Notes: a model not told the origin generated them from the letters alone. 64,000 bases of DNA from Stutzerimonas stutzeri SDM-LAC (GCF_000235745.1 NZ_AGSX01000131.1:1-64000), one strand, 5' to 3'. Positions 8,609-18,124 are shown, counted from the stretch's first letter. Made by a program: numbers and translations.

Positions 8609-9649
8609 TCAGCCTCGATTCATTCCTGCTGCCCATTCGGCCAATGGCAGCGCTGGCTGCTGATGCCAGATACGCTGCCAGATCTGCTTGAGCCAATTCA
8701 TATCGCCGCGATTGGCTGGGAGTCGTTCGACGAAAGGGATGAGCGCCCAGTCATCGCCGTCTCGTTCGGCCAGGGCGAAGCGAAAGGGGTGGAAGCCGGT
8801 CATGCCGAGGCGCATATCGGTCACCAGCAGTTGGCCATCGACCTCGTCGTAGCGCAACACGCCGCCGGTAAACCATTGCAAACGGGCATGTTGCGGCGAC
8901 TCGCTCAATGCCGCAGCGAGCTCGCCGCTGCGAGGAATGCTGACCAACTCAGGTGGCTCGTCATCAAACCAGCTCACCAATGCCTCGTAGTAGCGATCAC
9001 CGTCGATGACGACGACCCGCCATAGCAGGCTATTGAATGGCGTCGGGGTGCTAAATAACTGGCTCGGCTGGATGCCTTGCTCGGCCATGACCGCTTCCAC
9101 GCGCTGTTCGGCCATCTGCTTGCCAGCTACGGTGAAGGCCAGATAGACGGTCGAAAGTCCTAACGCGATATTCGCCCAGCGAGGGTTCCGGCCCTTCAAT
9201 CCGCGGATCGCGGTCACCAGCACCGCAAGCAATAGCGGGACGCTGTAAAGCGGGTCGATGATGAACACGCTCGACACGGCCACCGGCGGTGTGGTCAGGG
9301 GCCAGAACAGCTGGGTGCCATAACTGGTGAACGCGTCAAGCAGCACATGGGTGGCCAGCACCGCCCAGATCGTCAGAAACAGGCGCATGCTGCTGTAGTC
9401 CGGGTCGGGCCGTATTCGTCTCGTCAGCCAGGTCAGCGCGACGGCCAGTAGACTGAGAACGAAAAGAGAGTGGCTGAAACCGCGGTGATAGGTCATGTCA
9501 GCGACGGCGTCACCGTAATCGATGATGACATCAAGGTCGGGCAGGGTGCCGAGTACAGCACCGTAAACCAGTGCCTTACGACCTTGCCAGCGACCAAGCA
9601 GCGACGCCTGAACCGTAGCGCCAAGTAGAGCCTGGGTAATCGAGTCCAT
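8609..9649 (-). CDS. YdjM-like membrane-bound metal-dependent hydrolase
   Basis: A 346-residue protein starting MDSITQALLGATVQASLLGR. It has the signature of the YdjM/DUF457 family: LGTLPDLDVIIDYGD, then YHRGFSHSLFVL and ATHVLLDAFTSYGTQLFWPL. The conserved Asp and His residues (P-D-L-D, H-R-G-x-S-H, H-x-x-x-D) resemble a metal site. There are several membrane helices in the first half and a soluble C-terminal part. Homologues include LexA-regulated YdjM of E. coli, but no LexA box was found here. Biochemical role is unknown. It is convergent with the permease and divergent from arfB. Confidence 0.85.
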   Translation of the reverse strand: MDSITQALLGATVQASLLGRWQGRKALVYGAVLGTLPDLDVIIDYGDAVADMTYHRGFSHSLFVLSLLAVALTWLTRRIRPDPDYSSMRLFLTIWAVLATHVLLDAFTSYGTQLFWPLTTPPVAVSSVFIIDPLYSVPLLLAVLVTAIRGLKGRNPRWANIALGLSTVYLAFTVAGKQMAEQRVEAVMAEQGIQPSQLFSTPTPFNSLLWRVVVIDGDRYYEALVSWFDDEPPELVSIPRSGELAAALSESPQHARLQWFTGGVLRYDEVDGQLLVTDMRLGMTGFHPFRFALAERDGDDWALIPFVERLPANRGDMNWLKQIWQRIWHQQPALPLAEWAAGMNRG

Positions 9650-9784
9650 GCTGCAATCCAGTTATAACGAGCGAGCTACAGTAGCCGAACCGACTCGTTT
9701 GTAGCGGCTCGAAATCTTATAAAAACGTGTCCACGTCAGCCGGCTCGTAGACAATGGCTGCTCATTTCACATCAAGAAGGACCG

Positions 9785-10198
9785 ATGCTCGATATCTCCA
9801 CTAACGTGCAGCTGCCCGACAGCGAGATCGAACTCACCGCGATTCGGGCCCAGGGAGCCGGTGGGCAGAACGTCAATAAGGTATCCAGCGCGCTGCACCT
9901 GCGCTTCGATATCAACGGATCTTCATTGCCGGAGTTCTACAAGGAACGCCTGTTGGCGCTGCGAGACAGCCGCATCACTGGCGATGGTGTCATCGTCATC
10001 AAGGCCCAGCAGTACCGGACCCAGGAACAGAACCGCGCTGATGCCCTTGAGCGTCTGGCTGAACTGATCCGCAGTGTGACCAAGGTGGAAAAGGCGCGCC
10101 GTCCGACGCGACCCACGCTGGGTTCGAAGAAGCGGCGTCTGGAGGGAAAGAGCAAACGCGGCGCAATCAAGGCCGGCCGTGGGAAGGTCGACTTCTGA
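9785..10198 (+). CDS. arfB: Peptidyl-tRNA hydrolase ArfB, ribosome rescue factor
   Basis: A 137-residue protein with the GGQ motif at residues 26-28 inside [19 protein letters not shown], the class I release-factor peptidyl hydrolase loop. The C-terminal tail is strongly basic ([20 protein letters not shown] and beyond), matching the ArfB/YaeJ extension that enters the empty mRNA channel of stalled ribosomes. ArfB frees nascent chains from non-stop ribosomes as a backup to tmRNA. AAGGACC precedes the ATG. Length equals the family norm (about 140). Confidence 0.95.
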   Translation: MLDISTNVQLPDSEIELTAIRAQGAGGQNVNKVSSALHLRFDINGSSLPEFYKERLLALRDSRITGDGVIVIKAQQYRTQEQNRADALERLAELIRSVTKVEKARRPTRPTLGSKKRRLEGKSKRGAIKAGRGKVDF

Positions 10199-10233
10199 AG
10201 CGTGCCGATAGCTTTGCACCACCAGCACGCTTC
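10197..10233. terminator. Inverted repeat between convergent arfB and MFS genes
   Basis: GAAGCGTGC (10197-10205) and GCACGCTTC (10225-10233) form a perfect 9-bp stem with a 19-nt loop that begins within the arfB stop codon. There is no U-run, so termination is only probable from its convergent position. Confidence 0.4.
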
Positions 10234-10250
10234 AGGACGCACCGTTCGCG

Positions 10251-11558
10251 CTACGAGTGGGTGCCTGTTCGTGGCTCTACGATTTCTTCTTCTCTCGGAT
10301 GCTGCCCTTCGTCGAGCATATCGGCCTCGGCAACTTCGCCTTCCGGCGTGTCTGGCATCAGTTCGAGCACGGTATGGCTGGTACGCAACATCGGCGTGAA
10401 GTGGCCATGCGGTTCGGTCACCAGATCGAACACACGGCGGGAGCGGAAGTACGAATAAAGGGCCAGAAAGGCCAAGGTCACCGCGAAGAACACCGGGAGC
10501 GCCTTGGGCCCAAAAAAGCTCATCAGCCCGCCCGCGACTACCGGGCCAAACGCGGCGCCAAAACCGTTAGCCAGCAACAGGCCGCTGGAGCCGGAAAGGA
10601 TCTCGTCTGGATGCAACTGGTCGACCATTTGCGCGACCGCAATCGAATAGATGGAAAATGCCAACCCGCCCCACAGGAACATCATAGCCAGCAGTATTGG
10701 TCCAGATGTTAAAGGCGTCATGAGCGCACCGATCAGGGCCCCGATACCGACCACCCAGATTAGGACCAGACGTCGATCATGCTTGTCTGAAAACAATCCG
10801 ATGGGCCACTGCAAAACGGCACCGCCAAGGATCGTGATACTCATCAGCAGGCCAACACCTGAGGCGTCGAAGCCGCTCTGCGACGCATAGACCGGCGCCA
10901 GTCCCCAGAATCCGCCTAAGGTAAGGCCGGAGATGCCGGCGGCCATCAGCGGCAGCGGTGCAATGCGCGCGAGCTGCAGCAGGTCGGTGGCAGGCATATC
11001 CGGTTGCGCTGGCTGTGCCTGGCGAGTCAGTGTGATTGGCATCAGCGCTGCACAGATCAGGATTGCGGCCAGCGCAAACAGCGTGAAGTTCATCGGGCTG
11101 TCCAGACTCAGCAGTTGTTGAGCTGCAGCCAGTGCGCCAAGGTTCACCGCCATGTATACCGCGAACACCTGCCCGCGTTTCTCTCCGCTAACCTGGGCGT
11201 TCAGCCAGCTCTCAATCACCATGTAAAGCGTTACCAAAGCGACGCCGTACATCAGCCTCAGAACCAGCCACACCCAAGGGTTGACGATAAGCACATGCAT
11301 TAATACGGCGACCGCTGCCAAGGCGGCATAGAAGGCGAACGTGCGAATATGCCCGACGCGGCGAATCAGAGAGGGTGCAAGCCAGGTCCCTACGAGAAAG
11401 CCGGCGAAATAGCCAGACATCAGCAGGCCGATCATTCCGGTTGAATACCCCTCGGCGACGCCTCGCAGCGTCAACAGCGTATTCAGCAGGCCGTGGCCGA
11501 GCAGTAGTAATGCAACGCCTCCCAGCAGCGAGCTGATCGGGGCAATTAAGGTCTTCAT
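10251..11558 (-). CDS. MFS transporter, YcaD-like
   Basis: A 435-residue major facilitator with 12 predicted helices. It begins MKTLIAPISSLLGGVALLLL, and the first loop carries a motif-A-like sequence (FLVGTWLAPSLIRRVGHIRT). The layout resembles the YcaD/MFS-1 group of uncharacterised exporters. I chose the ATG at 11558 over a TTG three codons upstream because AGGG is 10 nt before the ATG. The last 50 residues are acidic and soluble (EVAEADMLDEGQHPREEE). Substrate unknown. It is convergent with arfB, and a 528-bp stretch without genes lies upstream. Confidence 0.85.
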   Translation of the reverse strand: MKTLIAPISSLLGGVALLLLGHGLLNTLLTLRGVAEGYSTGMIGLLMSGYFAGFLVGTWLAPSLIRRVGHIRTFAFYAALAAVAVLMHVLIVNPWVWLVLRLMYGVALVTLYMVIESWLNAQVSGEKRGQVFAVYMAVNLGALAAAQQLLSLDSPMNFTLFALAAILICAALMPITLTRQAQPAQPDMPATDLLQLARIAPLPLMAAGISGLTLGGFWGLAPVYASQSGFDASGVGLLMSITILGGAVLQWPIGLFSDKHDRRLVLIWVVGIGALIGALMTPLTSGPILLAMMFLWGGLAFSIYSIAVAQMVDQLHPDEILSGSSGLLLANGFGAAFGPVVAGGLMSFFGPKALPVFFAVTLAFLALYSYFRSRRVFDLVTEPHGHFTPMLRTSHTVLELMPDTPEGEVAEADMLDEGQHPREEEIVEPRTGTHS

Positions 11559-12086
11559 GGCAAACAACCCTAGGCAAGTAAAACGGTGAAGGCAACCCGT
11601 TAACGACTCCGCGGGTTACGGTTGTATTTCATCGATCTGATGTGATTAGGGTTAACGAGGGTCGTGGTTCCCTTTTAAATAACACCTTGCAGCTTGGTCA
11701 GTATTTCCCGCTCAGGATTCCACAGGCTCCGCTTTTTCAACCGCAGCGGTGAGGCGCTGCGATCACTGATCAGCAGTAACGCAGCTATCGCTTCGAAGCT
11801 GCGAGCGGTTGCGTGGAGACATTGGATTTATCAGCACGCCGATGCCGGGGCCTACTCAGCCGACAACAGCGTAGCGCCGCGAGTGGTAGCGTAGGGGTGC
11901 GCCAAGTCAAGCACGTGCGAAACTGAACTGGAGTCGACCTTGCCGAGACAGGGCGCTCGTTGAGAGTCATGCAGCTGTTCAGGGGCTTGTCTGCTGGCCG
12001 TGGGATGAGTAGCTGCGAAGCGTCACCCCAAGGCCTGGAAAAGATATGCCGGCGATCTGTAACCGCTCCGACGATGGTCCGTGCAA
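11559..12086. other. 528-bp stretch without a recognisable gene
   Basis: It holds the MFS promoter region on the right flank of that gene, then sequence with short frames in several registers but no start with a good ribosome-binding site and no protein I recognise. The stretch 11700-11900 is GC-rich and coding-like, so a decayed gene is possible. No strong hairpin or repeat was seen. Confidence 0.5.
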
Positions 12087-12494
12087 TCAGTGGCGCGGGC
12101 CTTCTTCTGGCATTGTCATCAGCTGGCGCTCCATGTTCCAGTCGAAAGGCTCGTCGTTTTCCTCGGCTTCAAAGCGCCGCTCTTCCAGACGCTGGAAGAT
12201 CTCGATTTCCTCGTCGGGCATGAAGTGCAGACAATCGCCGCCGAAGTACCAGAGCAGATCCCGTGGGACGAGGTGGGCGATTTGCGGGTAGCGGTGGAAA
12301 ACCTGGCAGATCATGTCCTGACCCATATGCCGTTCTTCCGGTACGTTCTGAAGGTTCATGATCAGCTCGTCGAAGCGCTCGAGAAATAGCGCGTGGCTCT
12401 CTTCAGAAACCTGTTCCGTCTCTCCCATGGCAAGCAGAATGCCGCGCAGATGGGCCAGGAGTGCCAGGTTGTGATCGTGATAAGGATTGGCCAT
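12087..12494 (-). CDS. PA2817-like conserved protein
   Basis: A 135-residue soluble protein, MANPYHDHNLALLAHLRGIL at its start, ending MERQLMTMPEEGPRH. The middle has the motif LWYFGGDCLHFMPDEEIEIF, which I recall from a short pseudomonad family carrying the PA2817 name; some databases tie that family to quorum sensing, which I cannot assess here. It is acidic and mostly helical with no membrane segment. AGGTGAACC precedes the start. It is the downstream neighbour of fadE on the same strand, 285 bp away, as in other pseudomonads. Function unknown. Confidence 0.7.
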   Translation of the reverse strand: MANPYHDHNLALLAHLRGILLAMGETEQVSEESHALFLERFDELIMNLQNVPEERHMGQDMICQVFHRYPQIAHLVPRDLLWYFGGDCLHFMPDEEIEIFQRLEERRFEAEENDEPFDWNMERQLMTMPEEGPRH

Positions 12495-12778
12495 GGTTCA
12501 CCTGTGTCGTAAGGGCGCGCGATTATAGCGGCGCTCGGATTAGTTGGGGCGTGTCCTGTTGACTCGAGACCCTGGTCCGGGTTCGGTGCGCGGGTCGAGT
12601 GGCCGTCGGGCGGTAATGTCTGGCATCGGATTTCAACGAATGCCTTAGCGACTTGCTGATATGGAGCGGATGAGCGTTGAGCGCAGCACTGCGTGGTCAG
12701 CAGGCTCCGCCAACGCTCGGCGCGTCGTCAACGAACAGTAGGCGGAAGCCTGGGGGCATCGCTGTCGCCAGCGGTGGG

Positions 12779-15226
12779 TCAACGAATACGACCCTCGCTC
12801 GGCACCAGCTCCTCCTTGCCGAAATCATCAACGCTGATGACCTTGCGCCGCGCCGCTTCCGCCGCGATGAGTTGCTGAGCCTCGGCAGCATCAAGCACTC
12901 CGGCGGCAAGCGCTGCACTGATCGGATCCTCGCCTGCGGTCGGCTTGACCTCGCCGCTCTTCAGCGCCTTGTGCAGTTTCTTCTGCAGCTGCTGCGAAGC
13001 GGCCAGCGTGTCGAACGCGTCGCGCAGGGCGCCAAGCGCTTCGTCACTGCCTTGCGGGCGATAGACGCCTTCGAGAATCTGTTCCAGCGCCGGATCGCCT
13101 TCCGGACGACCAAGAATGCCAGCCACTTCGGCATCTAGTTCATCCGATGGACCTTTGTGGCGCGCGCCGAAGGGGAACACCAGCACCTGCAATACACCGC
13201 CCAGCAGACGGTTGGGGAAGTTGGCCAGGGTGTCGGCTAGCGCTTGCTCGGCTTTGCAGAGGCAGTCTTCCATCGCCCAACGCAGCAGCGGTGCTTGCTC
13301 CGTCGGGTGACCCAGGTCGTGGTAATGCTTGAGCGCAGCGGACGCCAGGTAGAGGTGGCTGAGCACATCGCCCAGTCGCGCGGAGAGGCGCTCACGACGC
13401 TTGAGTTCGCCGCCGAGCAACATCATGGACAGGTCGGCGAGCATGGCGAACGCGGCGGCGATCCGATCCAGCGCCCGGAAGTACGGTCGAGTCAGCTCGT
13501 TGCCTGGCGCCTTGCCTAACAGCCCGAACGTCAGGCCGAGTACCAGCGTGCTGGCGGTATTGCTGACGGCAAAACCAATGTGCTGCATCAGCAACCCATC
13601 GAACTTCTTGATCGCGGCGTCGCGGTCAGGCTCGTGCACCAGTTCCATTTCGCGGAGCACGAACGGATGGCAGCGGATTGCACCTTGCCCGAAGATCATC
13701 AAGTTGCGCGAGAGGATGTTCGCCCCTTCGACCGTGATTGAAATGGGTGCCGACAACCACATGCGACCGAGGTAGTTACTGGGCCCCATGATGATGCCCT
13801 TGCCGCCGTGGATATCCATCGCATCGGTGATGCACTCGCGGCCGCGCTCGGTCAGGTGATATTTGAGAATGGCCGAAAGCACCGAGGGTTTTTCGCCCAG
13901 GTCGACCGCATTGGCTGTCAGGATTCGTGCACTGTCCATCAGCCAGGCATTGCCGCCGATCCGTGCAAGCGGTTCCTGAATGCCTTCGAAAGCGGCCAGC
14001 GGTACGTTGAACTGCTCGCGAATCTGCGCATAGCGACCGCTGACATAGCTGCAGGTCTTTGCTGCGCTGACGCCGGTCGCTGGCAGCGAAATCGAACGCC
14101 CGACCGACAGGCAGTTCATCAGCATCATCCAGCCTTTGCCGATCATGTCGCGCCCGCCGATGATGGCTTCGAGTGGCACGAACACGTCTTTGCCCCAGTT
14201 CGGACCGTTCATGAACGCGGCGCCGAGGGGTAGGTGACGGCGACCGATTTCGACGCCGCTGGTATCGGTCGGAATCAGCGCGAGACTGATGCCCAGTTCT
14301 TCCTCATCGCCCAACAAATGCTCAGGATCGTACGTCTTGAAAGCGACACCGAGCAGGGTGGCGACAGGGCCGAGGGTGATGTAGCGCTTCTCCCAGTTCA
14401 GGCGCAGGCCGAGTACTTCTTCGCCTTCCCATTGACCACGGCAGATGACGCCGCTGTCGTTCATCGCGCCGGCATCGGAGCCCGCATAGGGGCCGGTCAG
14501 GGCGAAGCAGGGGATGTCCGTGCCATTCGCCAGGCGAGGCAGGTAATGGTTGCGCTGTTCATCGGTGCCGTAATGCATCAACAGTTCGGCAGGGCCGAGG
14601 GAGTTGGGCACCATCACGGTTGTTGCCAGGTCACCGCTGCGGGTGGCTAGCTTCATCACGATCTGCGAGTGGGCGTAGGCGGAGAAGCCTTTGCCGCCGT
14701 ACTCCTTGGGAATGATCAGGGCAAAGAATCCTTCGGCCTTGATGTAGTCCCACGCCTCTTGGGGAAGGTCCATGCGCTGGCCGATTTCCCAATCGCTGAC
14801 CATGGCGCAAAGGGTTTCGGTTGGGCCATCGACGAAGGCCTGTTCTTCCTCGGTAAGGACCGCCTTCGGATAGCCAAGCAAGACGTCCCAATCAGGTTTT
14901 CCGCTGAATAGCTGGCCATCCCACCAGACTGTGCCGGCGTCGATCGCATCACGCTCGGTATCAGAGATAGGCGGCAGGACCTTTTTGAACCAGTCGAACA
15001 TCGGGCCACTGAAGTACTTGATGCGCAGGTCGGCCACCAGCAAGGGCACCGCGACTGCAATCAGCATGAGCCAGAGGATGACCATCAACCAGGTTGGCGT
15101 CTCGTCGGCAGCGCCCATAAGCACCAAATAAGCCGCAACGATGGCCAGCGCCGGAACGGGAGACGTCCGTAAATGAGCTATGCCGGCGATACCGATGAGT
15201 AATACGAGCAGCCAGAGCAGGGTCAT
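12779..15226 (-). CDS. fadE: Acyl-CoA dehydrogenase FadE
   Basis: An 815-residue protein, matching the length of E. coli FadE (814). The ATG at 15226 is preceded by AAGGA and starts a hydrophobic N-terminus (MTLLWLLVLLIGIAGIAHLR) with about three membrane helices before residue 80, as is typical of this class. Acyl-CoA dehydrogenase signatures follow: ALTGPYAGSDAGAMNDSGV for FAD binding and DAMDIHGGKGIIMGPSNYLG near residue 520. FadE performs the first oxidation of fatty acid beta-oxidation at the inner membrane. A C-terminal extension (DUF1974-type, residues from about 560) is present. A PsrA-like sequence lies upstream, and the divergent neighbour is an ABC exporter. Confidence 0.95.
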   Translation of the reverse strand: MTLLWLLVLLIGIAGIAHLRTSPVPALAIVAAYLVLMGAADETPTWLMVILWLMLIAVAVPLLVADLRIKYFSGPMFDWFKKVLPPISDTERDAIDAGTVWWDGQLFSGKPDWDVLLGYPKAVLTEEEQAFVDGPTETLCAMVSDWEIGQRMDLPQEAWDYIKAEGFFALIIPKEYGGKGFSAYAHSQIVMKLATRSGDLATTVMVPNSLGPAELLMHYGTDEQRNHYLPRLANGTDIPCFALTGPYAGSDAGAMNDSGVICRGQWEGEEVLGLRLNWEKRYITLGPVATLLGVAFKTYDPEHLLGDEEELGISLALIPTDTSGVEIGRRHLPLGAAFMNGPNWGKDVFVPLEAIIGGRDMIGKGWMMLMNCLSVGRSISLPATGVSAAKTCSYVSGRYAQIREQFNVPLAAFEGIQEPLARIGGNAWLMDSARILTANAVDLGEKPSVLSAILKYHLTERGRECITDAMDIHGGKGIIMGPSNYLGRMWLSAPISITVEGANILSRNLMIFGQGAIRCHPFVLREMELVHEPDRDAAIKKFDGLLMQHIGFAVSNTASTLVLGLTFGLLGKAPGNELTRPYFRALDRIAAAFAMLADLSMMLLGGELKRRERLSARLGDVLSHLYLASAALKHYHDLGHPTEQAPLLRWAMEDCLCKAEQALADTLANFPNRLLGGVLQVLVFPFGARHKGPSDELDAEVAGILGRPEGDPALEQILEGVYRPQGSDEALGALRDAFDTLAASQQLQKKLHKALKSGEVKPTAGEDPISAALAAGVLDAAEAQQLIAAEAARRKVISVDDFGKEELVPSEGRIR

Positions 15227-15337
15227 ATGGTTTTCCTTGTTGAGCGAATGGCGTCCTACTTGAGCATAGGCTTTTGTGGCGAGCGGGGTGAAGAGACAGG
15301 GCGGCGCGTTTGGTTTCAGATAATGACCGGACCTTAA

Positions 15338-15349
15338 CAAACGAGTTCG
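15338..15349. promoter_or_regulatory. PsrA-like operator upstream of fadE
   Basis: CAAACGAGTTCG resembles the PsrA consensus (G/C-AAAC, 2-4 bp, GTTT-G/C) with one mismatch. It lies 112 bp upstream of the fadE start. PsrA represses beta-oxidation genes in pseudomonads and is relieved by long-chain fatty acids, so the position makes sense, but a single degenerate match is weak. Confidence 0.35.
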
Positions 15350-15481
15350 AAAGTGACCGTCGCTGATCACAACGTTTTTTTCGCCTTGGTGGCTGCCGGG
15401 CGCCGTTTTCGGTTCGGCGTTGCAATTGCCTTGGCGTGCCCTTATCTACTCTGAATCTCTCTGCGTTGTGTGCGTTCTAAT

Positions 15482-16414
15482 ATGACTACCGCTCTGTCCA
15501 TTCGGCAGTTGACCAAGGTTTACGGAAACGGCTTCGAGGCTCTCAAGGGCATCGATCTGGACGTCGCCGAAGGCGATTTCTTTGCATTGCTGGGACCCAA
15601 CGGCGCTGGCAAGTCCACCACCATCGGCATCCTTTCCACGCTGGTGAACAAGACCGGCGGCACGGTCAATGTGTTCGGTCACGACCTTGATCGCGACCCT
15701 TCAGGCCTCAAGCGTTGTCTGGGCGTGGTGCCGCAGGAATTCAATTTCAACCAGTTCGAGAAGGCCTTCGACATTCTTGTCACCCAGGCCGGCTACTACG
15801 GCATCCCGGCTAAGGTTGCCAAGGAGCGCGCCGAGCAGTACTTGACCCAGTTGGGACTGTGGGACAAGCGCGACGTGTCCTCGCGCATGTTGTCCGGTGG
15901 TATGAAGCGGCGCCTGATGATCGCACGAGCGTTGATTCACCGGCCGCGGCTGCTGATCCTCGACGAGCCCACCGCGGGCGTGGATATCGAGCTCCGCCGT
16001 TCGATGTGGTCATTCCTCACCGAGCTGAACCGGGAAGGCATCACCATCATCCTCACCACACACTATCTGGAGGAGGCCGAGCAGCTGTGCCGAAACATCG
16101 GCATCATCGATCATGGCCAGATCGTCAAGAACACCAGCATGCGCGAGTTGCTCAAGCAACTGCATGTCGAGACCTTCCTGCTCGATCTGAAGGAGTCGCA
16201 GCTGGTGCCGCCAGAGCTTGGCAGCTACCCGGCGCGCCTGGTTGATCATCACACCCTCGAAGTGCAGGTGGACAAGAGCCAGGGCGTGACCGACCTGTTT
16301 CGTATGCTGTCGGCGCAGGGCATCGAGGTGCTGAGCCTGCGCAACAAGACCAATCGGCTGGAGGAGTTGTTCGTTTCGATGGTGGAAAACAACCTGCCTA
16401 AGGTGGCCAAATGA
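15482..16414 (+). CDS. ABC-2 type exporter, ATPase subunit
   Basis: A 310-residue ATPase. Walker A is LLGPNGAGKSTTIGIL near residue 40, signature MLSGGMKRRLMIARAL, Walker B LLILDEPTAGVD, and switch histidine LTTHYLEEAEQL. It matches the YadG/DrrA group. The start at 15482 lacks a strong Shine-Dalgarno; an in-frame start four codons upstream is possible. It overlaps the permease gene by 4 bp (ATGA), so the pair forms one exporter. The substrate is unknown; members export drugs, polysaccharides or lipids. Confidence 0.9.
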   Translation: MTTALSIRQLTKVYGNGFEALKGIDLDVAEGDFFALLGPNGAGKSTTIGILSTLVNKTGGTVNVFGHDLDRDPSGLKRCLGVVPQEFNFNQFEKAFDILVTQAGYYGIPAKVAKERAEQYLTQLGLWDKRDVSSRMLSGGMKRRLMIARALIHRPRLLILDEPTAGVDIELRRSMWSFLTELNREGITIILTTHYLEEAEQLCRNIGIIDHGQIVKNTSMRELLKQLHVETFLLDLKESQLVPPELGSYPARLVDHHTLEVQVDKSQGVTDLFRMLSAQGIEVLSLRNKTNRLEELFVSMVENNLPKVAK

Positions 16415-17190
16415 ACACAGAATTCCGGCCCAATCTGGTTGCCCTGCAGACCATCGTTCACCGCGAAATTCGCCGCTACACCCGCATCTGGCCGCAGACC
16501 TTGCTGCCCCCGGCCATCACCATGGTGTTGTACTTCGTCATTTTCGGGAATCTGATCGGCGCGCGGATCGGCGAAATGGATGGCTTCACGTATATGGAGT
16601 ACATCGTGCCGGGGCTGATCATGATGTCGGTGATCACCAATTCATACAGCAACGTGGTCTCGAGTTTTTTCAGCAGCAAGTTTCAGCGCTCTGTCGAGGA
16701 GTTGCTGGTCTCGCCAGTGTCGCCTCACGTGATCCTCATCGGCTTCGCCCTGGGTGGTATTACGCGCGGTCTGGCCGTGGCCTTTATCGTGACGCTGCTG
16801 TCGATGTTCTTCACCGATCTGCAGGTGCACCATCTAGGTATCACCTTGTTGGTGATTACCCTTACATCGACGATCTTCGCTTTTGGCGGGTTTCTCAATG
16901 CGATTTACGCACGCAACTTCGATGACATCTCGATCATTCCGACCTTCGTGCTAACCCCTCTGACCTACCTGGGCGGCGTGTTCTATTCAATCAACCTGCT
17001 GTCGCCGTTCTGGCAGACCCTCTCACTGGCCAACCCCATCCTGCACATGGTCAATGCGTTCCGTTACGGCATCCTGGGCGTCTCGGACATCCGTATCGGC
17101 ATTGCCATCAGTTTCATGGTCGTCGCGGCAATAGTCATGTACCTATGGTGCATTCACTTGCTCAAGAGCGGCCGAGGTATGCGCCAGTAA
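16411..17190 (+). CDS. ABC-2 type exporter, permease subunit
   Basis: A 259-residue membrane protein with six predicted helices, starting after a short cytoplasmic segment with the coupling helix LVALQTIVHREIRRYTRIWP. YADH-like motifs include YMEYIVPGLIMMSVITNSYS and the helix-5 region LTPLTYLGGVFYSINLLSPF. It is translated from an ATG overlapping the ATPase stop, so the two subunits are made in step. It would form the membrane dimer for the ATPase at 15482. Cargo cannot be told from sequence. Confidence 0.9.
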   Translation: MNTEFRPNLVALQTIVHREIRRYTRIWPQTLLPPAITMVLYFVIFGNLIGARIGEMDGFTYMEYIVPGLIMMSVITNSYSNVVSSFFSSKFQRSVEELLVSPVSPHVILIGFALGGITRGLAVAFIVTLLSMFFTDLQVHHLGITLLVITLTSTIFAFGGFLNAIYARNFDDISIIPTFVLTPLTYLGGVFYSINLLSPFWQTLSLANPILHMVNAFRYGILGVSDIRIGIAISFMVVAAIVMYLWCIHLLKSGRGMRQ

Positions 17191-17237
17191 CCCGATGCCG
17201 CTTTCAATCTGCCAATGACGGCGCGGTGATAAACAGT

Positions 17238-17282
17238 GCGGGAACCGCTACACTGGCGGTCATTTTTCGTACAGGTTCCCGC
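17238..17282 (+). promoter_or_regulatory. Nested inverted repeats before queF
   Basis: GCGGGAACC (17238-17246) is perfectly complementary to GGTTCCCGC (17274-17282), which ends 1 nt before the queF ATG and covers its weak ribosome-binding site. Inside it, ACCGC pairs with GCGGT as an alternative 5-bp stem sharing bases with the left arm. A -10-like TACACT (17249-17254) lies between the arms, so the repeat could act in DNA or, if transcription starts upstream, in RNA. Confidence 0.45.
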
Positions 17283-17283
17283 T

Positions 17284-18114
17284 ATGCAGCACCCCGCCGA
17301 ACTGTCGCCGCTGGGCAAATCCAGCGCCTATGTCGCGACCTACTGTCCCGAGCAGCTGTTCCCCATTCCGCGTGCGCCGAAGTGGGCCGAGCTTGGGCTG
17401 ACGGCTGAGTCTTTACCCTATGGCGGCGTCGATATCTGGAACTGCTATGAGCTGTCATGGCTGTTGCCATCCGGCAAGCCCGTGGTGGCTATCGGTGAGT
17501 TCAGCATTCCTGCGGACTCGCCAAATATCATCGAATCCAAGTCCTTCAAGCTCTATCTGAACTCGCTTAACCAGTCGGCCTTCGAGAGTTTCGGTGCGCT
17601 CGTTGACGTGATGACGCGGGATTTGTCAGCCGCAGCGGGTAAGCCCGTCGGCGTTCGCCTGCGGACGCTGGACGAGGTTGCCGAGGAGGGGATTGCAGCG
17701 CTAGATGGCCACTGTATCGATGATCTGGATGTCGGCATCCTGCACTATGATTCGCCACGCCCAGATCTGCTCAGCAGCGACCCTGCGCGCCAGGTCGAAG
17801 AGCGCGTCTACAGCCATTTGTTGAAATCCAACTGCCCGGTCACCGGCCAACCGGATTGGGGCACAGTGGTGATCGAGTATCGGGGCGCCGCGTTGGACCA
17901 CGCTAGCTTGCTTGCCTATTTGGTGAGCTTTCGCCAGCACGCGGACTTTCACGAGCAGTGCGTGGAACGGATCTTTCTCGACTTGCAGCGGGTGCTGCGG
18001 CCAGAGCAACTGAGCGTGCATGCGCGCTATGTGCGGCGCGGCGGGCTGGATATCAATCCCTACCGCAGCACTCATCCCGTTTCGCCAGACAATCGCCGGC
18101 TGGTTCGGCAATAA
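17284..18114 (+). CDS. queF: NADPH-dependent 7-cyano-7-deazaguanine reductase
   Basis: A 276-residue two-domain (YqcD/QueF type II) enzyme. It carries the QueF motif [19 protein letters not shown] and the catalytic cysteine near residue 184 in [18 protein letters not shown]. QueF reduces the nitrile preQ0 to the amine preQ1 in queuosine synthesis, one of the few known biological nitrile reductions. I chose the ATG at 17284; the in-frame start at 17236 would include the inverted repeats. The E. coli enzyme is 282 residues. It follows the ABC exporter by 93 bp. Confidence 0.95.
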   Translation: MQHPAELSPLGKSSAYVATYCPEQLFPIPRAPKWAELGLTAESLPYGGVDIWNCYELSWLLPSGKPVVAIGEFSIPADSPNIIESKSFKLYLNSLNQSAFESFGALVDVMTRDLSAAAGKPVGVRLRTLDEVAEEGIAALDGHCIDDLDVGILHYDSPRPDLLSSDPARQVEERVYSHLLKSNCPVTGQPDWGTVVIEYRGAALDHASLLAYLVSFRQHADFHEQCVERIFLDLQRVLRPEQLSVHARYVRRGGLDINPYRSTHPVSPDNRRLVRQ

Positions 18115-18124
18115 CCGCCGCGAT

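Noticed and set aside
17191-17283. preQ1-I riboswitch upstream of queF
   Set aside because: A GCTACAC string resembles part of the aptamer, but the A-rich pseudoknot tail and the second stem pairing are missing.
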